A DNA stretch of 64,000 nt from Zeimonas sp050187175. GTDB lineage: Bacteria; Pseudomonadota; Gammaproteobacteria; Burkholderiales; Burkholderiaceae_E. The DNA lies in assembly GCA_050187175.1 (NCBI GenBank), contig JBFWXS010000016.1:27274-91273 (forward strand). Reading direction: 5' to 3'. The notes below the pieces were generated by a model that had not been told where the DNA came from, did no database searches, and saw only the letters and a program-made list of their open reading frames with translations. The translations under genes and the position numbers were made by a program. Below, piece after piece: positions 41,577 to 49,149 of this stretch (the stretch's first letter is position 1; each line of letters opens with the position of its first letter).

Positions 41577-43169
41577 CTATCCCGGGCGGCGCCGCAGGAA
41601 ATGCGCAGGCCGTACGCCGACCAGCAGCAGCACCAGCAGATAGGCGAGCCCGGCCGCGCCCACCAGCCCCAGCGTAAGGCCGATACGGATGCCCGGCGTC
41701 GCACGCAGTCCGATCCAGTCGAACCAGGCCACGGCCGGCACCAGCAGTGCCGCCATTGCAACGGAGGCGAGCGCCACCCGCAGCAGGAAGGCCGGCCAGC
41801 CTGCAAGCGGACGGTAGATGCCGCGCCGGCGCAGCCCGATCAGCAGCAGCAGCGCATTGGCCAGCGCGCCGATCGAGATCGACACGGCGAGCCCTGCGTG
41901 GCGCAGCCAAGGCACCGTGACCAGGTTCAGCAGCTGCGTCACGACGAGCACGCCGATGGCGATCTTCACCGGTGTGCGGATGTCCTGCTGCGCATAGAAA
42001 CCGGGGGCCAGCACCTTGATCGAGATCAGCCCCAGCAGGCCCAGCGCATAGCCGGTCACGGCCTGCCGCGTCATGTCGACGTCGAACGCGGAAAAGCGGC
42101 CATAGTGGAACAGCAGCGCGGTCAGCGGCTCGGCCATCAGCGCCATGCCGACCATGCTGGGCACCGCCAGCAGCACGCACAGCCGCAAACCCCAGTCGAG
42201 CAGCGCGCTGTATTCCGCCACGTCGCCGCTGCTGCTGGCGCGCGACAGGCTCGGCAGCAGCACGGTGCCCAGCGCCACGCCGAGCAGGGCCGTGGGGAAC
42301 TCCATCAGCCGGTCGCCGTACGAGATCCAGGACACGCTGCCCGGCGCCAGCTGCGACGCGATCTGCGTGTTGATGATCAGGCTGAGCTGCGCCACGGACA
42401 CCGCCAATACCGCGGGCACCATCTGCTTCAGTACGCGCCGGGTGGTCGGGTCGGCCAGCGCCGCGCGCAGGTTCAGTCCGATTCGCGGCAGCATGCCGAT
42501 ACGGCGCAGCGCCGGGATCTGGATCGCGAGCTGCGCCACGCCGCCGGCCACCACGCCGGCAGCCAGCGCGTAGATCGACGGATCGAACCAGCGCGACAGC
42601 CCCAGCGCCGCCCCGATGAAGCACAGGTTCAGCAGCACCGGCGTAAACGCCGGCACGGCGAAGCGGCGCCAGGTGTTCAGGATGCCGGCCGACAGCGCCA
42701 CCAGCGAGATGAACAGGATGTACGGGAACATCCAGCGAGTCATGACGACGGCGGCCTCGAAAGCCTCGGGCTGCGCGCGCAGCCCGGCGGCGATGGCATA
42801 GACCAGCAGCGGCGCGGCCAGCGCGCCGGCGACCGAAACCAGCACCAGCGACCAGAACAGCACGGTGGCGATGCGGTCGACCAGCTCGCGGGTGGCGCGG
42901 GCGGCGCTCGGCGCCTGCGCATCGCCGCGCCGCGCGGCCTGCTCGGCCTGTTCGCGCGACGCCGCCAGGATAGGCACGAAGGCTTGCGAGAAAGCGCCTT
43001 CGGCGAACAGCCGCCGCAGCAGGTTGGGCAAGCGGAACGCGACGAAGAACGCATCGGTGAACGCCGACGCGCCGAAGATGGCGGCGGTCAGGTTCTCGCG
43101 GATCAGGCCGGTGATGCGCGACAGCAGTGTCAGGCCGCTGACGGTCGCAGCGGCGCGCAGCAGGTTCAC
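41577..43169 (-). CDS. murJ: Lipid II flippase MurJ
   Basis: 530 residues from GTG 43169, with GGAGG upstream. Fourteen-helix MOP-superfamily flippase that moves lipid II across the inner membrane. Start: NLLRAAATVSGLTLLSRITGLIRE, then FFVAFRLPNLLRRLFAEGAFSQAFVP, RWMFPYILFISLVALSAGILN, PTALLGVALGTVLLPSLSRA and the usual helix pairs at the C-terminus. It is divergent from rpsT, the standard betaproteobacterial arrangement. I see no adjacent cell-wall genes. Confidence 0.96.
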   Translation of the reverse strand: MNLLRAAATVSGLTLLSRITGLIRENLTAAIFGASAFTDAFFVAFRLPNLLRRLFAEGAFSQAFVPILAASREQAEQAARRGDAQAPSAARATRELVDRIATVLFWSLVLVSVAGALAAPLLVYAIAAGLRAQPEAFEAAVVMTRWMFPYILFISLVALSAGILNTWRRFAVPAFTPVLLNLCFIGAALGLSRWFDPSIYALAAGVVAGGVAQLAIQIPALRRIGMLPRIGLNLRAALADPTTRRVLKQMVPAVLAVSVAQLSLIINTQIASQLAPGSVSWISYGDRLMEFPTALLGVALGTVLLPSLSRASSSGDVAEYSALLDWGLRLCVLLAVPSMVGMALMAEPLTALLFHYGRFSAFDVDMTRQAVTGYALGLLGLISIKVLAPGFYAQQDIRTPVKIAIGVLVVTQLLNLVTVPWLRHAGLAVSISIGALANALLLLIGLRRRGIYRPLAGWPAFLLRVALASVAMAALLVPAVAWFDWIGLRATPGIRIGLTLGLVGAAGLAYLLVLLLVGVRPAHFLRRRPG

Positions 43170-43200
43170 ACGGGCCTCCCCGGCGCCGGCTGCCGCGCAA

Positions 43201-43230
43201 TTGCGTTGCTCTCAGAAAATCGGTTATTAT
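43201..43230 (+). promoter_or_regulatory. Candidate rpsT promoter
   Basis: TTGCGT (43201-43206), an 18-base spacer and TATTAT (43225-43230) in an AT-richer patch. Transcription would begin near 43237 and give a leader of about 130 bases that contains the palindromic hairpin. Confidence 0.5.
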
Positions 43231-43276
43231 TCAAGGCTTTCCATATTCCGAACCCGGGGGTGGGTACCCAGCCCGT

Positions 43277-43316
43277 CCGGCGTGCTCCTGCAGGATCCTG
43301 CAGGAGAGAACGCCGG
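43277..43316 (+). promoter_or_regulatory. Long hairpin in the rpsT leader
   Basis: CTCCTGCAGGA followed at once by its exact reverse complement makes a 22-bp perfect palindrome (43285-43306). It is enclosed by CCGGCGT (43277-43283) and ACGCCGG (43310-43316). No T-run follows, so it is not a simple terminator. It lies 50 bases before the rpsT ATG and could control S20 expression or bind a dimeric protein. Confidence 0.6.
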
Positions 43317-43365
43317 GTCCGACTGGCAGCCGCTTCCCGGTGCAAGCGACCACCGAGATTCTGTC

Positions 43366-43629
43366 ATGGCCAATATCGCTTCCGCCCGCAAACGCGCCCG
43401 CCAGGCCGTTGCCCGCAATCTGCACAATTCGAGCCTGCGCTCGCGCCTGCGCACGGCTATCAAGTCGGTCCGCAAGGCGATCGCCACCGGCGACAAGGGC
43501 GCCGCGACGCAATCGCTGCGCTCGGCCCAGGGCGTCATCGACCGCATCGCCGACAAGAAGATCGTCCACAAGAACGCCGCCTCGCGCTACAAGAGCCGCC
43601 TGGCCGCTGCCGTCCGCGCGATGGTCTGA
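43366..43629 (+). CDS. rpsT: 30S ribosomal protein S20
   Basis: 87 residues from ATG 43366. Primary rRNA-binding protein of the small subunit. Typical N-terminus MANIASARKRARQAVARNLH, then LRSRLRTAIKSVRKAIATGD and the C-terminal DKKIVHKNAASRYKSRLAAAV. No clear Shine-Dalgarno sequence precedes the ATG (GAGATTCTGTC), which is common for rpsT. Monocistronic, divergent from murJ. Confidence 0.97.
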   Translation: MANIASARKRARQAVARNLHNSSLRSRLRTAIKSVRKAIATGDKGAATQSLRSAQGVIDRIADKKIVHKNAASRYKSRLAAAVRAMV

Positions 43630-43640
43630 TCGGCAGGTCC

Positions 43641-43663
43641 CGGCAGTCCTTCAGCGACTGCCG
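43641..43663. terminator. Hairpin between convergent rpsT and yggS
   Basis: CGGCAGTC and GACTGCCG form an 8-bp stem around a 7-base loop that includes the yggS stop codon. There is no T-run on either side, so function as a bidirectional terminator is only possible. Confidence 0.35.
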
Positions 43664-44424
43664 AACAGCGCGGTGCCTATCCTGACCAGCGTCGCGCCCT
43701 CCAGGATGGCCGCCTCCAGGTCGGCCGACATCCCCATCGACAGCGTGTCGAAACGCTCGCCGGCCTGCCCGCCGGCGAATCGCTCGCCCGCCTGACTGCC
43801 GGCGAACCGCTCGCCAGCCCGGATCCGCTCGAACAGCTCGCGCAGCGCCGCGCACTGACGCCGCTGCTCGCCGAAGTCGTCGCTGGGCGCGGGAATCGCC
43901 ATCAGCCCGCGCAGCGCCAGCCGCGGCAGGCTCGCGACCAGCGGCGCCAGCTCGGCTGCCTCGGCCGGCGTCGCCCCGCTCTTGCTGGCCTCTCCCGAAA
44001 TGTTCACCTGCAGGCAGACGTTCAGCGGCGCCAGTCCGTCGGGGCGCTGCTCGGACAGCCGGCGCGCGATCCGTTCGCGGTCGACCGAATGAACCCAGTC
44101 GAAGTGCTCGGCGATGGGCCGCGTCTTGTTCGACTGGATCGGGCCGATGAAGTGCCATTCCAATCCGTCCGCGGAATCAGCCGACCGCTCGTCGCGGCAG
44201 GCGGCGATTTTGTCCAGCGCTTCTTGCAGGTAGTTTTCCCCGAAGGCACGCTGCCCGAGCGCAGCTAGCGCCCGTACGCGTTCGGCAGGGAAGGTCTTGC
44301 TGACCGCCAGCAGACGGACCGAGTCCACCGGTCTGCCGGCGCGTGCGCAGGCGGCGCGAATGCGCTCGAGCACCTGCTCGTGGCGCTGACGCAATGCGGG
44401 GTCGCCGTTCGTCGTGTGTTCCAC
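43651..44424 (-). CDS. yggS: YggS-family PLP homeostasis protein with internal repeat insertion
   Basis: 257 residues. A single-domain PLP-binding TIM barrel (PLPBP) that buffers pyridoxal phosphate and affects amino-acid metabolism. PLP lysine in VRLLAVSKTFPAERVRAL; other marks are FGENYLQEALDK, WHFIGPIQSNKTRPIAEHFDWVHSVDR, VNISGEASKSG, LRGLMAIPAP and the phosphate-binding DTLSMGMSADLEAAI and VRIGTALFG. Between LFERIRA and DTLSMGMS the family normally has a short loop, but here GERFAGSQAGERFAGGQAGERF is inserted from a 27-bp DNA repeat. It follows pilT divergently, as in many proteobacteria where yggS adjoins pilT. Confidence 0.93.
   Translation of the reverse strand: MEHTTNGDPALRQRHEQVLERIRAACARAGRPVDSVRLLAVSKTFPAERVRALAALGQRAFGENYLQEALDKIAACRDERSADSADGLEWHFIGPIQSNKTRPIAEHFDWVHSVDRERIARRLSEQRPDGLAPLNVCLQVNISGEASKSGATPAEAAELAPLVASLPRLALRGLMAIPAPSDDFGEQRRQCAALRELFERIRAGERFAGSQAGERFAGGQAGERFDTLSMGMSADLEAAILEGATLVRIGTALFGSR
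43750..43830. repeat. 27-bp in-frame repeat inside yggS
   Basis: Three consecutive units begin GAAACGCTCGCC (43750), GAATCGCTCGCC (43777) and GAACCGCTCGCC (43804), and encode repeated AGERF blocks. The third is partial and degenerate. Confidence 0.8.
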
Positions 44425-44591
44425 CGTGTTCGCCTCGTCTTGCCGTTCAAGGAGCTGCCGGCCTTTGAAGATAGCAGGAACGGACGAGCCGGCCTGCGCA
44501 CGGATCGACGGTCGGCCATTGCAGTGCGTCGACCGATCAGCGGATGAACGCGCGCGGCGGCATGGCCTCGCGCGCCAGGAGAAGAGTCGTC

Positions 44592-45635
44592 ATGGACATC
44601 GCCGAACTGCTTGCCTTCGCGGTCAAGAACAAAGCCTCCGACCTGCACCTGTCGGCCGGCCTGCCGCCGATGATCCGCGTGCACGGTGACGTGCGGCGAA
44701 TCAATCTGCCGCCGATGGAGCACAAGGACGTGCACGGCATGATCTACGACATCATGAACGACTCGCAGCGCAAGGAGTACGAGGAGAACCTCGAGTGCGA
44801 CTTCTCGTTCGCGATTCCCGGCCTGGCCCGCTTCCGCGTCAATGCCTTCCTGCAGCAGCGCGGTGCCGGCGCGGTGATGCGGACCATTCCGTCGAAGATC
44901 CTCACGCTCGAGGAACTGAACACGCCGAAGATCTTCACCGAGATCTCGATGACGCCGCGCGGGCTCGTGCTCGTCACCGGCCCCACCGGCTCGGGCAAGT
45001 CGACGACGCTGGCGGCGATGATCAACCATATCAACGAGAACCTCTACGGGCACATCCTCACCGTGGAGGACCCGATCGAATTCGTGCACGAATCGAAGCG
45101 CTGCCTGATCAATCAGCGCGAGGTCGGGCCGATGACCCTGTCGTTCAGCAACGCGCTGCGCTCGGCGCTGCGTGAGGATCCGGACATCATCCTGGTCGGC
45201 GAGCTGCGCGATCTGGAGACGATACGGCTGGCGCTGACCGCCGCCGAGACCGGCCACCTGGTGTTCGGCACGCTGCACACCTCGTCGGCCGCGAAGACCA
45301 TAGACCGGATCATCGACGTGTTCCCCGCGGCCGAGAAGGACATGGTGCGGGCCATGCTGTCGGAGTCGCTGCGTGCCGTCATCTCGCAGACGCTGATGAA
45401 GACCAGGGACGGCAACGGACGCGTCGCCGCGCACGAGATCATGGTCGGTACGCCGGCCATCCGCAATCTGATCCGCGAAGCGAAGATCGCCCAGATGCAG
45501 TCGGCGATCCAGACCGGCGGTGCGCTCGGCATGCAGACGCTGGACCAGTGCCTGACCGACCTGGTGCGCAAGAACGTCATTTCGATGGCCGACGCACGCG
45601 CGGTCGCCGCGGTGAAAGAGAACTTCCCCGGCTGA
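44592..45635 (+). CDS. pilT: Type IV pilus retraction ATPase PilT
   Basis: 347 residues from ATG 44592, with AGGAGAAG upstream. Hexameric motor that depolymerises type IV pili for twitching motility. N-terminal PAS-like domain (MDIAELLAFAVKNKASDLHL), Walker A LVTGPTGSGKSTTLAAMI, Asp box TVEDPIEFVHES, Walker B ILVGELRDLETI and the His box ETGHLVFGTLHTSSAAKT. The AIRNLIREAK motif characteristic of PilT retraction ATPases follows near the C-terminus. pilU follows after 41 bases. Confidence 0.97.
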   Translation: MDIAELLAFAVKNKASDLHLSAGLPPMIRVHGDVRRINLPPMEHKDVHGMIYDIMNDSQRKEYEENLECDFSFAIPGLARFRVNAFLQQRGAGAVMRTIPSKILTLEELNTPKIFTEISMTPRGLVLVTGPTGSGKSTTLAAMINHINENLYGHILTVEDPIEFVHESKRCLINQREVGPMTLSFSNALRSALREDPDIILVGELRDLETIRLALTAAETGHLVFGTLHTSSAAKTIDRIIDVFPAAEKDMVRAMLSESLRAVISQTLMKTRDGNGRVAAHEIMVGTPAIRNLIREAKIAQMQSAIQTGGALGMQTLDQCLTDLVRKNVISMADARAVAAVKENFPG

Positions 45636-45676
45636 CGCAGCCGGACGCCGTGCAGCACGCGACATAGGACGCACAC

Positions 45677-46810
45677 ATGGAACGCGAACAGGCCTCCAAG
45701 TTCCTGCAGGACCTGCTGAAGCTGATGGTCGCCCGCAACGGCTCCGACCTGTTCCTGACCGCCGAGTTCCCGCCGGCGTTCAAGATCGACGGGCGTCTGA
45801 TGCCGGTGTCCAACGTGCCGCTGTCGCCGCAGCACACGCTGGAGCTGGCCCGTGCGGTGATGAACGACAAGCAGGCCGCCGAGTTCGAGGCGCACAAGGA
45901 AGTGAACTTCGCGATCAGCCCGGGCGGCATCGGCCGCTTCCGCGTCAACGCGTTCATGCAGCAGGGCCGTGTCGGCCTCGTGCTGCGCACGATCAATACC
46001 GCGATTCCCACGTTCGAGCAGCTGCAGCTGCCGTCGATCCTGAAGGAGCTGGCGCTGACCAAGCGCGGACTGATGATCGTCGTCGGCGCCACCGGCTCGG
46101 GCAAGTCGAACTCGCTGGCCGCGATCGTCGGCCATCGCAACCAGAGCACGCACGGCCACATCGTCACGATCGAGGATCCGGTCGAGTTCGTGCATCCGCA
46201 TCGCAACTGCATCGTCACGCACCGCGAGGTCGGCGTCGACACCGAGAGCTGGGGCGTGGCGCTGAAGAACACGCTGCGCCAGGCACCCGACGTGATCATG
46301 ATCGGCGAGATCCGCGACCGCGAAACGATGGAGCACGCGGTCGCCTTCGCCGAGACCGGCCATCTGTGCCTGGCGACGCTGCACTCGAACAGCGCCAACC
46401 AGGCGCTGGACCGCATCATCAACTTCTTCCCCGAAGAGCGCCGCGCGCAGCTGCTGATGGATCTGTCGCTGAATCTGAAGGCGATCGTCTCGCAGCGGCT
46501 GATTCCGATGGCCACCGGCCCGGGCCGCGTGCCCGCGGTCGAGATCCTGCTGAACTCGCCGCTGATCGCCGACCTGATCTTCAAGGGCGAGGTCGGCGGC
46601 ATCAAGGAAGTGATGAAGAAGAGCCGCGAGCTCGGCATGCAGACCTTCGACCAGGCGCTGTTCGACCTGTACGAGGAAGGCCGGATCAGCTACGAGGACG
46701 CGCTGCGTAACGCCGACTCGGTCAACGACCTGCGGCTGAACATCAAGCTGAACAGCCGGCACGGCGAGAAGGATCTGAACCGCGGGATCGAGCACCTCGG
46801 CATCGTCTGA
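45677..46810 (+). CDS. pilU: PilT-dependent retraction ATPase PilU
   Basis: 377 residues. PilT paralogue that assists retraction under load. N-terminal DLLKLMVARNGSDLFLTAEF, PAFKIDGRLMPV, Walker A VVGATGSGKSNSLAAIVGHR (Asn where PilT has Thr), TIEDPVEFVHPHRNCIVTHREVG, Walker B VIMIGEIRDRETMEHA and HLCLATLHSNSANQALDRI. The longer C-terminal tail (NDLRLNIKLNSRHGEKDLNRG) is typical of PilU. Same operon as pilT. The other pil genes are not in the window. Confidence 0.95.
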   Translation: MEREQASKFLQDLLKLMVARNGSDLFLTAEFPPAFKIDGRLMPVSNVPLSPQHTLELARAVMNDKQAAEFEAHKEVNFAISPGGIGRFRVNAFMQQGRVGLVLRTINTAIPTFEQLQLPSILKELALTKRGLMIVVGATGSGKSNSLAAIVGHRNQSTHGHIVTIEDPVEFVHPHRNCIVTHREVGVDTESWGVALKNTLRQAPDVIMIGEIRDRETMEHAVAFAETGHLCLATLHSNSANQALDRIINFFPEERRAQLLMDLSLNLKAIVSQRLIPMATGPGRVPAVEILLNSPLIADLIFKGEVGGIKEVMKKSRELGMQTFDQALFDLYEEGRISYEDALRNADSVNDLRLNIKLNSRHGEKDLNRGIEHLGIV

Positions 46811-46847
46811 GGGATGCGGGGACGGCAGTCCGATCCCGGGTCGGCAG

Positions 46848-48008
46848 TCAGTCGACGAAGCCCTCGAGCAGCTCGACCGGGTCGCCGTAGCGCGATGCCA
46901 TGGCCACGACTTCGGGATCGCGCAGCGCGCAGAGAAAGCCGTTCTCGATCACCTTGTTGCCGCCGATCGTGACGGTCGCGTCCAGCGTGATCAGGTCCAT
47001 GTGCACCGGCGGCTCCTCCCAGTCGGGCATGACGCGGCGGATGTAGTCGCTGGGGCGCGCCAGATCGATGCCGAAGTGAAGGGCTCCGGGCGAGTTCGAC
47101 CCCGCGGGATACACCGTATGCCGCGGAGCTTTGGGATTGAAGCCGCAGCCGCCGCCTTCGAGCATGCGGCCTCCCATCAGCATCTCGCGAAGGATCGATG
47201 CTTCGCTGGATTCGCCTTCGACGGCGCAGACCGTATCTCCGTCGAAGCGCACCGCAATGCGTTCGTCAAAAGGGCGAGCGAAGCCCACGGCCCACTGCGG
47301 ATAGATCACGCCTTCCATGGGTACCACCACGGAGAAGTCGTTGTTGACCGAGTTGTAGTCCCATAGGTTCGGGCCGTGCGTAGCAAGGTAGTGGATGTAA
47401 CAGCCGTCTTCCTCGGCCGTCATCTGGCCGCGCCACCGGTTCGTAGCAAGATGATTCTTGCGCATCTGCTGCGTGAAGCGGATGCGGAAATCGCTGCCGC
47501 GAGGATCGGTGAAATGGACGTCGAAATCGCCCTCGGTCGGATAGCGCCGGGCAGTACAGCGGATGATCTCGCCCACCACGTCCAGCGGCATGCGCGCCTG
47601 AGGCGTGTGCAGCAGATCCAGATTGCGGAAGTAGGTGATCTTGACCCACCGCTGGCCCTTGCGGCGCAGCTCGATGCTCAGCGGATCGAGGATGGAGCAG
47701 AACCAGGTCGAGACCACGAACGTGGCCTTGCGCAGCATCGCGTGCACCTCTTCCGGGATCGACGCGACCTGGGTATCGGGCTCCATATACACGCGCACAC
47801 TGGCACCGCGTGACTTGGCAATGCCGATCACCGCGTCGATGACGCGCGGATCCAGCAGCGGGTCCGCGAGGAAGACCACGCGATCGCCTTCGCGCAGGGC
47901 CATGACCCGCGTGAAGTTGTCGAGTGCCTGGAAGAAATGCTTGGTCTCGGTCAGGTTCGGGGCGACGGGGATCGGCAGCCCGACGTAGGGAATGGTCGAA
48001 GACGTCAT
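46848..48008 (-). CDS. NicX/M29-aminopeptidase-like protein of unknown substrate
   Basis: 386 residues. The N-terminal half is a Rossmann-like region (MALREGDRVVFLADPLLDPR, VIGIAKSRGASVRVYMEPDT). The C-terminal half contains VVVPMEGVIYPQWAVGFARPFDERIAVRFDGDTV, GGGCGFNPKAPRHTVYPAGSN, SPGALHFGIDLARP and HMDLITLDATVTIGGNKVIENG. The order resembles the M29 aminopeptidase fold and its relative 2,5-dihydroxypyridine 5,6-dioxygenase (NicX), with possible metal ligands among these Glu/His/Asp residues; the similarity is distant and from memory. It is the last gene of the putative operon with the ABC importer on the same strand (45 bases after the ATPase), so it probably acts on the imported compound. 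Confidence 0.5.
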   Translation of the reverse strand: MTSSTIPYVGLPIPVAPNLTETKHFFQALDNFTRVMALREGDRVVFLADPLLDPRVIDAVIGIAKSRGASVRVYMEPDTQVASIPEEVHAMLRKATFVVSTWFCSILDPLSIELRRKGQRWVKITYFRNLDLLHTPQARMPLDVVGEIIRCTARRYPTEGDFDVHFTDPRGSDFRIRFTQQMRKNHLATNRWRGQMTAEEDGCYIHYLATHGPNLWDYNSVNNDFSVVVPMEGVIYPQWAVGFARPFDERIAVRFDGDTVCAVEGESSEASILREMLMGGRMLEGGGCGFNPKAPRHTVYPAGSNSPGALHFGIDLARPSDYIRRVMPDWEEPPVHMDLITLDATVTIGGNKVIENGFLCALRDPEVVAMASRYGDPVELLEGFVD

Positions 48009-48053
48009 GGAAGCTCTCTTTGCATGAGGGGTGAAAGGGCCTGGATGCTTCGA

Positions 48054-49136
48054 TCAGTCCGGTGCGCTTTCCTGGTACAGCGTCATCAGGCGTTCGGAGG
48101 GCAGCTCGAGGTGGACCGGCTCGCCCGGCCTGAATGCGCGCATCGCATCGGCCAGCACCTGCAGCCGGCGTCCGCCGGCCAGCGACACGGTGAGCTGTTG
48201 CTGGCGTCCCGAGAAGACGACCCCTTCCAGGCGGCCGCTCAGCCGGTTGACGCCGGCCGAGGCCGGCGCTGCGTCCTGCCATACCTGGATCGCTTCGGGA
48301 CGAATGGCGACGCTGCGAATCTTCTCCGTCGGCGTAGTCGAGAGTTCGAGCGGCCCGACCTCGGTGTCGAGCCGGGCGCCGTTCCGTTGCAGGACCCGGA
48401 AGATCTCGGCGGCGCCAAGAAACGACGCGCCGAACTCGGTCGTCGGTGCCAGATAGAGCTCGCGCGGTGCGCCCACCTCCACCAGCCGGCCGCCGCGCAT
48501 CAGCGCGATGCGGTCGGACAGCATGAGCGCTTCCTCCTGATCATGGGTGACATAGATCGCGGTCATGCCCACGCGTTTGAGCAGATCGCGCAGTTCCACG
48601 CGCATCTGTTCGCGCAGCTTGGCGTCGAGGTTCGACAGCGGTTCGTCGAGCAGCATCACCGCGGCCCGCCGCACCAGGGCGCGGGCGATGGCGACGCGCT
48701 GCTGCTGGCCGCCCGACAGTTGCGTGGCATCGCGCTGCAGATAGTCGGCCAGGCCCACCATGTCCAGCGCTTCCGCGACGCGCCGGCGTATCTCGTCGCG
48801 CGGCCGCTTCATGACTTCGAGCGGGAAGGCGACGTTCTGCCCCACGGTCATGTGCGGCCAGATGGCGTACGACTGGAACACCATCGCGATATCGCGTGCG
48901 TGCGTCGGGACATTGCGGCCTTGCCGCGCGTCGAAGACGGCGGCCCCGGAGATCGCGATGCGCCCCTGCGTGGGGGCCTCCAGCCCGGCCACGCTGCGCA
49001 GCGTGGAAGTCTTGCCGCAGCCGCTGGGTCCGAGCAGCGTGAAGAACTCGCCCGCGGCGATATGCAGCGAGACTCCCTGCACGGAAGCCTGCGTTGCGCC
49101 GCCGTAGGTCAGCCAGAGGTTTTCGATCTCTACCAT
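48054..49136 (-). CDS. ABC importer ATP-binding protein (PotA/FbpC/PhnT type)
   Basis: 360 residues. Walker A LLGPSGCGKTSTLRSVAG (about 37-54), Q-loop, signature LSGGQQQRVAIARALV (about 139-154), Walker B AVMLLDEPLSNLDAKLREQ and the switch His in YVTHDQEEAL. The C-terminal TOBE-like domain (about 240-355: SVAIRPEAIQVW, LEGVVFSGRQQQLTVSLAGG) marks the group that powers importers for iron, polyamines, sulfate or aminoethylphosphonate. It is read with the permease gene 13 bases upstream of it. Confidence 0.93.
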   Translation of the reverse strand: MVEIENLWLTYGGATQASVQGVSLHIAAGEFFTLLGPSGCGKTSTLRSVAGLEAPTQGRIAISGAAVFDARQGRNVPTHARDIAMVFQSYAIWPHMTVGQNVAFPLEVMKRPRDEIRRRVAEALDMVGLADYLQRDATQLSGGQQQRVAIARALVRRAAVMLLDEPLSNLDAKLREQMRVELRDLLKRVGMTAIYVTHDQEEALMLSDRIALMRGGRLVEVGAPRELYLAPTTEFGASFLGAAEIFRVLQRNGARLDTEVGPLELSTTPTEKIRSVAIRPEAIQVWQDAAPASAGVNRLSGRLEGVVFSGRQQQLTVSLAGGRRLQVLADAMRAFRPGEPVHLELPSERLMTLYQESAPD

Positions 49137-49149
49137 GGGCAGCGGAAGG

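Noticed and set aside
46820..46847. Repeated CGGCAGTC between pilU and the NicX-like gene as a regulatory element
   Set aside because: Two 8-base copies only, imperfectly spaced and without symmetry; also present once near rpsT, compatible with chance.
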